49,109 nt of DNA from Candidatus Daviesbacteria bacterium GW2011_GWA1_41_61 (GCA_000997385.1 LCBT01000002.1:70315-119423); one strand, 5' to 3'; counted from the stretch's first letter, positions 1 through 9,457 are shown. Program-made: numbers and translations. Notes: generated from the letters alone by a model not told the origin.

Positions 1-451
1 TATCTATAATACTTCCGTTGCCTTGCCAAACTACTGCTTCCCAATCAGCTAGATATGGTTTTTCGGCATTAGAAGTAAAAACAATTTTTTTGTCTTTTGT
101 CCCTTGGGCGATTAATTTCCGTAGGACAAAAAGGCTAGCATGAGTAGTGGTGTAACTTTTAAGTCTGGTCGGATCATTGTCATTGAAGCCATCTTTCTCT
201 ACCTCGTCTCCCTGTCTGCGGTCATCGCCAACTACAAACTTCACAACAGACCCGGGCAAAACAGTTAAGTTTCCCAAAATCTCCGTATCTCCGGTGATGA
301 TAATTTCTCCACCCCAGATTTGATTGCCAAAATATCTACCGCTTATTTTTGCATTTACAATTTTAGTAGTTGAAAAAAAATTGAAGATTATAAACCCCAC
401 GGCTATAAATAGAAGGATACAAATAGCTATGGCGATTCTTTTTTTACTCAC
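1..451 (-). CDS. Membrane-anchored secreted protein, beta-helix-like (C-terminus beyond window)
   Basis: Open frame on minus strand from GTG at 451 to the window edge: VSKKRIAIAICILLFIAVGFIIFNFFSTTKIVNAKISGRYFGNQIWGGEIIITGDTEILGNLTVLPGS...; N-terminal TM then repetitive beta-rich sequence. Confidence 0.6.
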   Translation of the reverse strand, partial: MSKKRIAIAICILLFIAVGFIIFNFFSTTKIVNAKISGRYFGNQIWGGEIIITGDTEILGNLTVLPGSVVKFVVGDDRRQGDEVEKDGFNDNDPTRLKSYTTTHASLFVLRKLIAQGTKDKKIVFTSNAEKPYLADWEAVVWQGNGSIID

Positions 452-728
452 TATTCTATTCTACCAAAAAAGCTTGGAGAATTTTCTCCAGCCCAAGTTC
501 TAAATCATTCCCCCTGTGGGGCCAATTTAGAGATTATTCGAACTTTAAGAAAAGCTTGATATTAAGGGGCAAACAGAGCATTTACATGGTCAGCGTCCTA
601 TTTAGCTCCGTATTCCTAGTCTTAATCGAACTAACTGTTTTGATTGTATTATAACTTACTTCTTTAAGTTACAAGATAGGAGGATATAAAAAGTTTCAAA
701 TTGATCACATATCAATTCTTATTAGCGC

Positions 729-1550
729 TTATTTCCACTTATCATGACCAGTTTTAGGCGAAAATCTATCATTTCCTACCATCGCCTCGTTAAAGTCGAA
801 GTCTTTTATAGCTTTAGCTACGGCTAATAAATTCCTATTAGAATTATCTTCATTCTCGCAGCTTGCCCAAATGAAAGTTATGAGTAATGAAAGTTGCCAT
901 GCTACATCAGGCTTTTGATTATTCCTGAACAATTTATAATAGAAAGGGGCTTTTGCTGATTTATCAAAATTTCTATCATCATCCAGGTGAAGAAAAAGTC
1001 CGTGGTCATAAAAGAAAAAACAGTTTGGCCAAAGAGCACTTACTTCACTGGCATAATTTGCTATTTCTTTATCTTGAAACCACTCGCCTAACTTTTCATT
1101 AGGTAGTGTTTTATTTGAAAAGAACCCTAAAATTCCTGCGTAAATGTGACCATAGTATCCTAAAGCCTTATGTTTAACCCTTTTAATAGAAACTATATTT
1201 GCGAAGGAGTCCCTAAACTCCTCTTTCCTTAGTCTTGTTTTAATCTCCAGGGCCGCGACAACTGACTCCGGCCGAACAATAACAAAATCACCCTCTTGAA
1301 AGTAATAGGTAAACGGGTTGTTCTCATCTATAACAAGAATGTCAATTTGTTTGCTAACCGTATTTTCGTCTAAATATACGTAGCCTGTTTTTACAGAATA
1401 TCGTCGGGATAAAAAATTCCTTAGAGCATTACGAACTACCTCTTCATGATATTCTCCACTTTTAAGATTAGACTTTTTAACTAAAAAGTGTATTCTGTAA
1501 AGTTTTGCTTCTATTTCTTTGGCAAATGATTCAATAAAATCTATCTTCAT
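729..1550 (-). CDS. DUF6602-like / PD-(D/E)xK nuclease-like protein
   Basis: ORF with GEYHEEVVRNALRNFL...KQIDILVID...VVAALEIKTRL, resembling restriction-endonuclease-fold DUF6602 proteins. Confidence 0.6.
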   Translation of the reverse strand: MKIDFIESFAKEIEAKLYRIHFLVKKSNLKSGEYHEEVVRNALRNFLSRRYSVKTGYVYLDENTVSKQIDILVIDENNPFTYYFQEGDFVIVRPESVVAALEIKTRLRKEEFRDSFANIVSIKRVKHKALGYYGHIYAGILGFFSNKTLPNEKLGEWFQDKEIANYASEVSALWPNCFFFYDHGLFLHLDDDRNFDKSAKAPFYYKLFRNNQKPDVAWQLSLLITFIWASCENEDNSNRNLLAVAKAIKDFDFNEAMVGNDRFSPKTGHDKWK

Positions 1551-1645
1551 GATTTTGAGTCTTTTTTACACACCAATTTGGTTCGATTAAGAAAATTAAG
1601 CTCCCTCATAGGTAAAACACTTAGAACGAATCATACCTAATCTTT

Positions 1646-2128
1646 TTACTGATTATTTTGTTCCTCTTTTGCATTTGATACGAGACCAACTCCTGGACCC
1701 TTATTTTTACCCATTTTTACTCTTTTTAATTCATCTGGGAACTCTAGGAGAAGTTGTTCTATATTTTTTTCAGTAAATTCTTTCTTTGCAGCCCATTCTT
1801 TACTAAGATGATGAATACTATGTCTTTTCTCTTTCTTTAAGTAATTAACTAGTATAGTTTTTCTTCGCCAAACTTGTATTTCCTTCCTTAATCTAGTTAA
1901 TGCAAAAATCCACAAAATAATAACTATTATGCTTATAAATAGTTCCCATGATTTCGGAAAAAGTTTAAACCATTGGGAAATAATATAAGGAATAAATATA
2001 AGGGATAAAAAAATTAATACCGATAATGGTTCTGTCTTTATTATCCTGGTGATTTCTTTAACATTATTCATATTTTTATCTGTATATCTATATCTGATGC
2101 TATGAGGATCGAAATTACTAAATTCCAA
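1646..2128 (-). CDS. Hypothetical membrane protein with two TM segments
   Basis: ORF 160 aa; PLSVLIFLSLIFIPYIISQWF and LFISIIVIILWIFAL hydrophobic segments. Confidence 0.5.
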   Translation of the reverse strand: MEFSNFDPHSIRYRYTDKNMNNVKEITRIIKTEPLSVLIFLSLIFIPYIISQWFKLFPKSWELFISIIVIILWIFALTRLRKEIQVWRRKTILVNYLKKEKRHSIHHLSKEWAAKKEFTEKNIEQLLLEFPDELKRVKMGKNKGPGVGLVSNAKEEQNNQ

Positions 2129-2140
2129 TCCATATCAAAA

Positions 2141-2166
2141 AATTGGGTCGATTAAGACCAATTCAG
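2141..2166 (-). terminator. Intrinsic terminator of tRNA-Asn
   Basis: Minus strand ATTGGTC-ttaatc-GACCCAAT followed by a T run. Confidence 0.6.
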
Positions 2167-2238
2167 CTCCCCCGCGTGGATTCGAACCACGAACCTTCTC
2201 GTTAACAGCGAGCCGCGCTACCATTGCGCCACAGGGGA
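2167..2238 (-). tRNA. tRNA-Asn(GTT)
   Basis: Cloverleaf TCCCCTGTGGCGCAATGGTAGCGCGGCTCGCTGTTAACGAGAAGGTTCGTGGTTCGAATCCACGCGGGGGAG; loop CTGTTAA; no encoded CCA. Confidence 0.95.
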
Positions 2239-2299
2239 TTGTTAAAGTACGCAAGAATTTTACCATCTAGGGAAGCTAAAATCTAGCCTGAAGTGGGGT

Positions 2300-3394
2300 T
2301 TATTCTAAGTAATCTTTCAGCTTTTTAGCTCTGGTGGGGTGTCGGAGTTTTCTAATAGCTTTGGCTTCAATTTGCCTGATCCTTTCCCTGGTGACTCCAA
2401 ACTCTTTACCTACCTCTTCCAGTGTTCTTTGTTTACCATCTTCCAAGCCAAACCGAAGCTGCAGAACCCTTTTTTCCCGGGGAGAAAGTGAATCTAAGAC
2501 CTCATCTAAATGTCCCCGAAGTAAAGCTCTGGTGGCCTGCTCATCAGGCATAAGCCCTGTGGCGGGAATAAAATCACCGAGCTCTGAATCTTCCTCATCC
2601 CCTACTTTGGTAGCCAGTGAGGTTGGTTCTTGAGACACTTTGATAATCTCTCTGGCTTTGGAAGAATCAATCCCCAGCTCCCTGGCAACTTCCTCAGGAG
2701 TAGGTTCCCGGCCTAAATCCTGCATCAGCTTTCTTTGAGTCCGGTTAAAGCGGTTGATTGTTTCCACCATATGGACCGGAATACGGATAGTCCTGGCCTG
2801 ATCAGCTAAAGCCCGGGTTATAGCCTGCCTGATCCACCAAGTAGCATAGGTGGAAAACTTAAAACCCCGTTTCCAATCATATTTTTCTACTGCCCGCATC
2901 AGACCCATATTCCCCTCCTCAATCAAATCCAGTAAACTCATCCCCCGGCCAACATACTTTTTAGCAATGGAGACAACTAATCTTAAATTAGCGCTAATTA
3001 GTTTATCTTTAGCTCTTTTTTCTCCTACCTCTGCCTTTTTTGCCAGCTCAATCTCTTCAGCAGCTGTTAAAAGTTGAACCCTGCCAATCTCCCGCAAGTA
3101 TTGTCTCACCGGATCGGTGACTGATCCTTCTTCCAAAGAAGCTAACATCTCCAGTTCTTTTTCTAAATCCGTGCTGACTTTTTCTGCTTCCGCCACTTCC
3201 TCAGCAGTGGTTTCAAAAACATCAATTCCTGCCTCCAGCAGTTGGATATAGAAATTATCTAAAGCAGTAATGTTCTCTTCCGGTTTGGGAAAAACTTGTA
3301 AGATTTCTTCCTGGGTAACAAAACCCCTCTCTTTACCAAGCTTGAGTAACTTTTTCTCATCCAGTTGAATGTTTTTTTGTTGTTTGGCCTTCAT
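2300..3394 (-). CDS. rpoD: RNA polymerase primary sigma factor (sigma-70)
   Basis: [106 protein letters not shown]. Confidence 0.97.
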   Translation of the reverse strand: MKAKQQKNIQLDEKKLLKLGKERGFVTQEEILQVFPKPEENITALDNFYIQLLEAGIDVFETTAEEVAEAEKVSTDLEKELEMLASLEEGSVTDPVRQYLREIGRVQLLTAAEEIELAKKAEVGEKRAKDKLISANLRLVVSIAKKYVGRGMSLLDLIEEGNMGLMRAVEKYDWKRGFKFSTYATWWIRQAITRALADQARTIRIPVHMVETINRFNRTQRKLMQDLGREPTPEEVARELGIDSSKAREIIKVSQEPTSLATKVGDEEDSELGDFIPATGLMPDEQATRALLRGHLDEVLDSLSPREKRVLQLRFGLEDGKQRTLEEVGKEFGVTRERIRQIEAKAIRKLRHPTRAKKLKDYLE

Positions 3395-3529
3395 GATAAA
3401 TTCATTGTACTACTAAAGCTAAAAAGGACAAAAAAAATCCCCATCCGTCAACCCTGCCTCAGCTATCATCTTACCCATTAAGTATAATCCTAAAAGGATT
3501 ATACACTATAAGTCTTATTAATACAATCC

Positions 3530-5302
3530 CTAAAGATTTTTCAGCTTTAGGGATAAATCTCTAAATCTTTTGTTCAAAACCTCTAACTGTTCTACTTTAC
3601 CAAAGGTTTGAGCGCTTTTAATTTCAGCCGATAATTTTTCTAACGATGCTTTAACCAAAGCTTTTTTCAGTTCAGAAATAACTGTGGTAACTTCTTCCTG
3701 CCAAGATTTAGAGCCTTCCAACTTCTCTTCTATTTCAGTCAGATATAGCCTGTCTACTAAAGGGACCATCTCTTGAGACACCCCCTTAATAAACTCAGCT
3801 ATTTCAAAGGCTTGAGCCTTAAAAGAGATGGCATCTAAATATAATACCAATAAAACATAAAGGGAACGATAATCTTCAGAAAAAAAAAGAGTTTCTGGAA
3901 AATTCGGCACAAAGGTCAGGCTTTTGGGGATATGGAAAAGCAAAGCCATTAAATATTCCTCTAAAATCTCTCTTCTGGGTTTAAAGTGGTCTTGGCTTTG
4001 TACAGGAAGTTGACGCAAAGCAGCTGCATAGCTTAAGGAAGAGACAGCTGCTTTTTTGACTTCTCTTCTTAACAGATCCTCCGGAACCGCAATTAAAGCT
4101 GCAAGCTTTTGCAAATAATGTTCTAAAGTTACGGAGTTAGAGATCTTAGCAAAGATAGGTAAGATCTCCCCGGCAATATTTTTCTTCCCTTCAGCTGTTT
4201 TAGGATCAAAACGCAAACTGACGGAACTCAAGTAATAATCATAGATGTCCTCCGCCTTTTCTACCGCCTCCTGCCACAACTTAGGATCTTTTAAAACCAG
4301 TTCCGCAGGATCTTTGCCATCAGGGATGAGGATAACTTTAATATTTAACCCCGCTTGATCTGCCATCCCAATACCCCGCCGGGAGGCGCTGTCCCCAGCC
4401 AAATCTTTATCAAAGCAAAGCAGGATGGTATCGGTGTGTCTTTTAATCAGCTCTATCTGGCCCAGAGTAAAGGCCGTCCCTTTACAAGCCACTACATTTT
4501 TGATCCCTCCCTGATATGATAAGATCATATCCATCTCCCCTTCGGTTAAAATAGCTTTATTTTTCGTCCTAATCTCTCCTTTGGCCAGATTTAAACCAAA
4601 AAGGAAGTTGCTTTTATCAAAAAGAGAAGTTTGGGGGGTATTGATATATTTTGGTTCCCCAACATCTAAAATCCTGCCAGCAAAACCAATGACTTGTTGT
4701 TTTAAATCAGTTAAGGGAAAGACCACCCGCCCCCTAAAACGGTCATAGCTGCCACTCTTAGAAGGAACTGTGAGTCCTGCCTCAATAAGCTCGCTATCTG
4801 AAAAACCTCTTTTAATTAAAAAATTCCGCAAAGAGTCCCAAGAGTTAGGAGCATAGCCCAGATTAAACTCCTCAATTGTCTTATCCTCAAGTCCCCTATT
4901 TTTAAGATATTCTAAAGCTTTTTCCCCCAAGTAGTGTTTAGTTAAAAGATAATGATAAAACTGAGCTGTCTTAAGGTTGGCTTCCAAAAGACGCCCTTTT
5001 TTATCTTTTTCTCCTCCAGCTTTCTTTTTTAAAGTAATTCCCGCTTTTTTAGCTAAAATTTCTAAGGCTTCAGTAAACTCCAGTCCCTCTTTTTCCATCA
5101 AAAATTTAAAGTGGTCACCCCCCCTTTGACACCCAAAACAGTGCCAGATACCCCTATCAGGGGAAACCATAAAGGAAGGGGTTTTTTCCTGGTGGAAAGG
5201 ACAGCTGGCTTTAAAATTAATACCTGATTTTTTTAAAGGAAGATATTCTTGGATTAAATCAACAATATTAATCTTTTGTTTAATGAGGTCTAAATCATCC
5301 AT
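3530..5302 (-). CDS. dnaG: DNA primase
   Basis: CHC2 zinc finger CPFHQEKTPSFMVSPDRGIWHCFGC; TOPRIM LTEGEMDMI / LCFDKDLAGD. Confidence 0.97.
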   Translation of the reverse strand: MDDLDLIKQKINIVDLIQEYLPLKKSGINFKASCPFHQEKTPSFMVSPDRGIWHCFGCQRGGDHFKFLMEKEGLEFTEALEILAKKAGITLKKKAGGEKDKKGRLLEANLKTAQFYHYLLTKHYLGEKALEYLKNRGLEDKTIEEFNLGYAPNSWDSLRNFLIKRGFSDSELIEAGLTVPSKSGSYDRFRGRVVFPLTDLKQQVIGFAGRILDVGEPKYINTPQTSLFDKSNFLFGLNLAKGEIRTKNKAILTEGEMDMILSYQGGIKNVVACKGTAFTLGQIELIKRHTDTILLCFDKDLAGDSASRRGIGMADQAGLNIKVILIPDGKDPAELVLKDPKLWQEAVEKAEDIYDYYLSSVSLRFDPKTAEGKKNIAGEILPIFAKISNSVTLEHYLQKLAALIAVPEDLLRREVKKAAVSSLSYAAALRQLPVQSQDHFKPRREILEEYLMALLFHIPKSLTFVPNFPETLFFSEDYRSLYVLLVLYLDAISFKAQAFEIAEFIKGVSQEMVPLVDRLYLTEIEEKLEGSKSWQEEVTTVISELKKALVKASLEKLSAEIKSAQTFGKVEQLEVLNKRFRDLSLKLKNL

Positions 5303-5419
5303 AGAGGTGGTCCGGTGATCCGTCTTTTAAAAGCCGCGTGAGCACTAGACAGTTTGGGCCGATTGTACACCTAATTTATCCCGAAAGCAAGAATTAGGCT
5401 GCCAATAACTAATAAAAAG

Positions 5420-5508
<89 letters not shown>

Positions 5509-5546
5509 TTAGTCGTTAATTATACCAAGCTTAGTGTCGATTGTAA

Positions 5547-6164
5547 TTACTCAGAAGAAGGCACAGTCAGGTAAAGCAGATACTCCTTATTTCCTCCTCC
5601 GCCTAAAATTGGAGATTCCATTACCTCTTCCACTTTAAATCCCAAGCTTTGGATTTTATCCAACACCCGATGTTGCACATTCTCTACCAATTCAAGGGGG
5701 ACTACCCCCTTCCTTAATTCTCCCTTCTCAGCTTCATAGTGAGGTTTAAGTAAAGCAATGATTATCCCTCCTAGTTTTAGGAATTTTTTAACTGCTGGCA
5801 GAACAAGTTCTAATTTGGTCCAGCCGGCATCAATGGTAATCAGATCCACTCCCTCCACCTCGGGGGAGTCAAAACCCACCCCCGAGGTGTTTCTAGCTGG
5901 AAGGTGGGTTAAGTGGAGAATATTAGTCCTCTCCATCACCACTACCCTGGGATCATTTCTTAACTTCCAAGCCAGCTCCCCATAAGCTGTATCTACAGAA
6001 TAAACTTTAGAGGCTCCATTTTGCAGCAAACAATCTACAAAACCCCCAGTTGATGAACCCACATCTAAAACCACCTTGCCAGAAACATCAACTTTAAATT
6101 GATCTAAGGCTGCCTGAAGTTTAATCCCACCCCGGGAAACATAATTTCTCATAATCTGTATCAT
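5547..6164 (-). CDS. TlyA/FtsJ-like rRNA methyltransferase lacking the N-terminal S4 domain
   Basis: YVSRGGIKLQAALDQFKVDVSGKVVLDVGSSTGGFVDCLLQNGASKVYSVDTAYGELAWKLR...DVSFIS-equivalent DLITIDAGWTKL. Confidence 0.85.
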   Translation of the reverse strand: MIQIMRNYVSRGGIKLQAALDQFKVDVSGKVVLDVGSSTGGFVDCLLQNGASKVYSVDTAYGELAWKLRNDPRVVVMERTNILHLTHLPARNTSGVGFDSPEVEGVDLITIDAGWTKLELVLPAVKKFLKLGGIIIALLKPHYEAEKGELRKGVVPLELVENVQHRVLDKIQSLGFKVEEVMESPILGGGGNKEYLLYLTVPSSE

Positions 6165-6595
6165 TTATTAATACATTCTAAGGCTTTCTTTAATAAAATC
6201 TTATCTGGAGAAAAACTTAAAATCTTGAGAGCTTCTTCTGGAGAAAACCAATCAGCTTCAGAAACCTCCCAATCATGATCTTTTGGATCCCCGGAAAGAT
6301 ACTTCATCAAGTAAACTGTCACCATTTTAAAAATCTTTTCTTTATTTTCAGGATGAGTGTAAAAATACTTGGAGTCTCCCACTTTTTCTATAATTTCTGC
6401 TTCCACTCCTCCTTCTTCTCTCACTTCCCTGACTGCCACCTCCTTCATACTCTCCCCTTGAGAAGGAGTGCCTTTAGGAAAACCCCAATATTTGTTAGAA
6501 GAATTTTGAGTTAACAAGACTTCCCATTTATTCTTTAAAAATTTATCCTGAGCTTGCCGAAGGACAATCCCTCCAGCAGAAAATTCTCTTTTCAT
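6161..6595 (-). CDS. NUDIX hydrolase
   Basis: Nudix box GTPSQGESMKEVAVREVREEGGVEAE. Start taken at MKREFSAGG (6595), because the longer ORF runs into tRNA-Arg. Confidence 0.88.
   Translation of the reverse strand: MKREFSAGGIVLRQAQDKFLKNKWEVLLTQNSSNKYWGFPKGTPSQGESMKEVAVREVREEGGVEAEIIEKVGDSKYFYTHPENKEKIFKMVTVYLMKYLSGDPKDHDWEVSEADWFSPEEALKILSFSPDKILLKKALECINK
6546..6564. repeat. Candidate short dispersed palindromic-type element inserted in-frame in the NUDIX gene
   Basis: TCCTGAGCTTGCCGAAGGA, encoding RQAQD between beta-strands of the Nudix N-terminus. Confidence 0.45.
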
Positions 6596-6601
6596 ATAAA
6601 G

Positions 6602-6673
6602 CGCCCCCGGCGGGAATCGAACCCACATATCAGGATCCGGAATCCTGTGGTCTATCCATTAGCCTACGAGGGC
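6602..6673 (-). tRNA. tRNA-Arg(CCG)
   Basis: Cloverleaf GCCCTCGTAGGCTAATGGATAGACCACAGGATTCCGGATCCTGATATGTGGGTTCGATTCCCGCCGGGGGCG; loop TTCCGGA. Confidence 0.94.
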
Positions 6674-6702
6674 TCATGTACTCTAATGCAATACATTGAG
6701 TG

Positions 6703-6789
6703 CGGAGGAGAGAGGATTTGAACCTCTGTGAGCCTTACAGCTCGCTTGGTTTTCGAAACCAGCCGGATAAGCCACTCCCGCACTCCTCC
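6703..6789 (-). tRNA. tRNA-Ser(CGA)
   Basis: Class II tRNA; anticodon loop TTCGAAA; acceptor GGAGGAG/CTCCTCC. Confidence 0.93.
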
Positions 6790-6795
6790 AAAATG

Positions 6796-6867
6796 CGCCC
6801 CCGGCGGGAATCGAACCCACATTACAGGATCCGCAATCCTGAGGTTTGTCCATTAGCCTACGGAGGC
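6796..6867 (-). tRNA. tRNA-Arg(GCG)
   Basis: Cloverleaf GCCTCCGTAGGCTAATGGACAAACCTCAGGATTGCGGATCCTGTAATGTGGGTTCGATTCCCGCCGGGGGCG; loop TTGCGGA, anticodon GCG. Confidence 0.9.
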
Positions 6868-6923
6868 ATTTTGCAACAAGCTCAATTTTAGCACAAATAA
6901 GGAGTAAATTCTAAAATTGGAGA

Positions 6924-8381
6924 TTAAATGGCGAACTTATCGTTGATCAACTGAAGAAGATCAGTATTTCTGCCGTCATAGCCTAAAGCCCAAATACCCA
7001 GTCCTCTTAAATGTTTTTGGTTAATAAAATCATATTTTATTCCCAAGGAGCGGGAATTTTCAAAATGCACCATTCTGGTTTTACCAGTCTCCCGGTCAAT
7101 GTAGGAATACCAAGGAGTTTGGCTTTTTTCATCCCACTGAATTTTGGTGTTTTGAGTGGCTTCCATCAGTTGAGCGTAAGGGATAGCTTTTACATCCCCA
7201 CTGATAACTTTACCATTGGGGTCACTGGTCATCACCGGCCAATCGTAACCATAGTAACCCACGGCTAAAATCAGCTTTTCGGAAGCTACTTTTTCCAAAT
7301 AACTGCTCATAAAGCCCATCAGATTAATCCCGTATCCTTCCATCGGGGCAATTGGTCCGGCTTGAGGGGAAGAAGGAACTTTAAAGTCATAACCCATAAT
7401 CACTAAGGCATCAGAACTTTGGGCTAGCATCTCCACATCATGTAACCTGGTATTTGCAGCAGCATCAACAAATGTGCTGATGGTCAGCTTCGCTTTAGGA
7501 TATTGCCTTTTTAACTCCTTATTTAAGTTGGCCACCAGCAGTGAAAACCCATCAATAACTTTCTTGTCCGGGGTGCCAATATATTCAAAATCTAAATTAA
7601 TCCCGTCTAAAGATTTGGAGTTGACCAGATATAAAGCGTTGTTGATAAAGTTATAAGAAGCATCCGGAGATTGGACCAGTTGAGAGATATTATCAGCACT
7701 GAAGTTTTTTAATACCAGATGAACCCGTGTACGATTTTTCTTGGCTTTTTTGATAAAAGCCTCCAGTTTTTTATCATTATTCCAAATCGCCCAGGCGGAA
7801 AGAGCCTTTCCCTCTTGGTCAATTTTGACAATATTACCATTGCCGTCTACCTCCAGCCCGAAGTAAGCTACATCAGTTAAAAGCTTAATATTTAAATCAT
7901 CAGCTTTTTCCATCATCCAATACGGTAAAAAGCCAAAAACCTCTTTTTTCAACTGTCCGGTTAAAGTCAATTTTAAGCTGACGGGTTCAGCTTCAAAAAT
8001 CTTTTTAGGCTCTACCATAAATTGGCTGATAAAGAGGGGAGAACTGCTGTTTTCAGCCGCCAGTTTAGGTTGGGAAGCGGTATTTAAACCCTTAGTAGTA
8101 ACAACATAAGCGTTTTTACTGCCTCCGTCTTTTCTGCTAAGATATCCTGCCAAGTCAAACTTCCACACCACCACAGCAATAACTAAAAAGACCAACGCCC
8201 CCCACATCATAATACTCACTCCTAAATTAAACTCTAATAATCTTTCCACCAACTTTATCTCTTTTTCTTCCGGAGCCTGCATTTGGCTTAAAAGAATTGG
8301 GGGAGAAGGTTGGTTCAGTAAATTCTGGTCTTTAGGGAAAAATCTATTCCATAACTTACTAATAATTGGGATCTTGCGCAT
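6924..8381 (-). CDS. Membrane-anchored glycoside hydrolase family 18 protein (spore-germination-type GH18)
   Basis: EVFGFLPYWMMEKADDLNIKLLTDVAYFGLEVDGNG...SLDGINLDFEYIG (DxxxDxE active site); N-terminal TM. Confidence 0.88.
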   Translation of the reverse strand: MRKIPIISKLWNRFFPKDQNLLNQPSPPILLSQMQAPEEKEIKLVERLLEFNLGVSIMMWGALVFLVIAVVVWKFDLAGYLSRKDGGSKNAYVVTTKGLNTASQPKLAAENSSSPLFISQFMVEPKKIFEAEPVSLKLTLTGQLKKEVFGFLPYWMMEKADDLNIKLLTDVAYFGLEVDGNGNIVKIDQEGKALSAWAIWNNDKKLEAFIKKAKKNRTRVHLVLKNFSADNISQLVQSPDASYNFINNALYLVNSKSLDGINLDFEYIGTPDKKVIDGFSLLVANLNKELKRQYPKAKLTISTFVDAAANTRLHDVEMLAQSSDALVIMGYDFKVPSSPQAGPIAPMEGYGINLMGFMSSYLEKVASEKLILAVGYYGYDWPVMTSDPNGKVISGDVKAIPYAQLMEATQNTKIQWDEKSQTPWYSYIDRETGKTRMVHFENSRSLGIKYDFINQKHLRGLGIWALGYDGRNTDLLQLINDKFAI

Positions 8382-8487
8382 GGCGTACCTTAAACCGTCA
8401 GGTTACACTATTGTATAATCGTTTGCCTCAAGTTTACAACCCTTAGTCAACGAAAGTAGACAAAAGGTGTAATTACTATCGTAATTA

Positions 8488-9045
8488 TTAACGGTGAGGC
8501 GTTTCCAGGGGGAAATGTTTTTGCAGGCTTTCAGCCCATTTGTCAATCAAGCTTTTAGGAGCTATCTCTAAAAAAGGCAGATATTTGGCCAGGATATTTT
8601 TAATCTCCCCCTCGCTTTGATCTCCTAAAAGAAGTAGTAGTTGGCCTGGAAAATGCAGGTGGGTTAAAACATGAACAATATTATGTCCCTCTTTTGGGGA
8701 GAACCAAAAGCTGTCTAAATCCCCCCAAAAATAAAAATGGTCACCAATAGTGATGCCTTGAGTAGAAATTTTATACTCTACATCCTCAGGTGCAATAAAA
8801 GCGAGGACATAAACTACGAAAGTAAAAGCTAAAAGCACCCCCACTAAAATGACTTCCCGGGCTAGCAAAGAAATTAAAATTAATAGCATCACTATTATGG
8901 CGATGGTGGTGTAATAAGAACGGTCTTTTTTTCTAAACGGACGGGAGGGGGCAGTCCAGGAAAGGTGGGTTCTTACAGGATCAAGGTTTTTCTCCCCTTG
9001 AGGTTGACTATTAGGGTCAGTTTGTTTTTCAAAAAACTTGGGCAT
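8488..9045 (-). CDS. Hypothetical membrane protein with two TM helices
   Basis: ORF 185 aa with SYYTTIAIIVMLLILISLLAREVILVGVLLAFTFVVYVLAFIAPEDVEYKISTQGITIGDHFY. Confidence 0.7.
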   Translation of the reverse strand: MPKFFEKQTDPNSQPQGEKNLDPVRTHLSWTAPSRPFRKKDRSYYTTIAIIVMLLILISLLAREVILVGVLLAFTFVVYVLAFIAPEDVEYKISTQGITIGDHFYFWGDLDSFWFSPKEGHNIVHVLTHLHFPGQLLLLLGDQSEGEIKNILAKYLPFLEIAPKSLIDKWAESLQKHFPLETPHR

Positions 9046-9049
9046 GAGT

Positions 9050-9262
9050 CTACTTTTGTTTTTGTTGAAAAAACTTCAGGTATAAAATAGGCAAGATACC
9101 CACACTGCTGAGGATAAAAATAGCTACAAACCAATTCCTTTGGTTGTTTTTGATGGTATACCAAAGTCCTACAGCTTTCCAAAAAACATCCCACAACACC
9201 AATAAGCTGATTAACCAAGGAGGAACAAAAGTACTATTAGACAGCCCAGGAAAATTAAACAT
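9050..9262 (-). CDS. DUF5652-like small membrane protein
   Basis: PPWLISLLVLWDVFWKAVGLWYTIKNNQRNWFVAIFILSSVGILPILYLKFF. Confidence 0.75.
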   Translation of the reverse strand: MFNFPGLSNSTFVPPWLISLLVLWDVFWKAVGLWYTIKNNQRNWFVAIFILSSVGILPILYLKFFQQKQK

Positions 9263-9365
9263 CTCTAGAAAGATTGTATCCTCCTTTACCTAGGTTTTCA
9301 ATAGGAAGGAAAAATATTCCTTAAACTAGATTACCCTCATGGATTTTGGTACAATGAACCAGCCT

Positions 9366-9452
9366 GGAGGGTTGCCTGAGTGGTTAAAGGAACGGTTTGC
9401 TAAACCGTGACGGTGTCAAAGCCGTCCGTGGGTTCGAATCCCACACCCTCCG
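9366..9452 (+). tRNA. tRNA-Ser(GCT)
   Basis: GGAGGGTTGCCTGAGTGGTTAAAGGAACGGTTTGCTAAACCGTG...GTGGGTTCGAATCCCACACCCTCCG; loop TTGCTAA. Confidence 0.95.
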
Positions 9453-9457
9453 CCCAG

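Noticed and set aside
2334-3077. Plus-strand ORFs 2334..2633 and 2850..3077
   Set aside because: Antisense to rpoD, low-complexity Ser/Leu composition, no domain.
6596-6628. N-terminal extension MWVRFPPGALY of the NUDIX ORF
   Set aside because: Falls inside tRNA-Arg(CCG); real start is MKREFSAGG.
6700-6891. ORF MRRREDLNLCEPYSSLGFRNQPDKPLPHSSKMRPRRESNPHYRIRNPEVCPLAYGG
   Set aside because: Classic spurious translation antisense to tRNA-Ser and tRNA-Arg genes.
8973-9218. Minus-strand ORF 81 aa
   Set aside because: Alternate frame over the better-supported DUF5652-like ORF.
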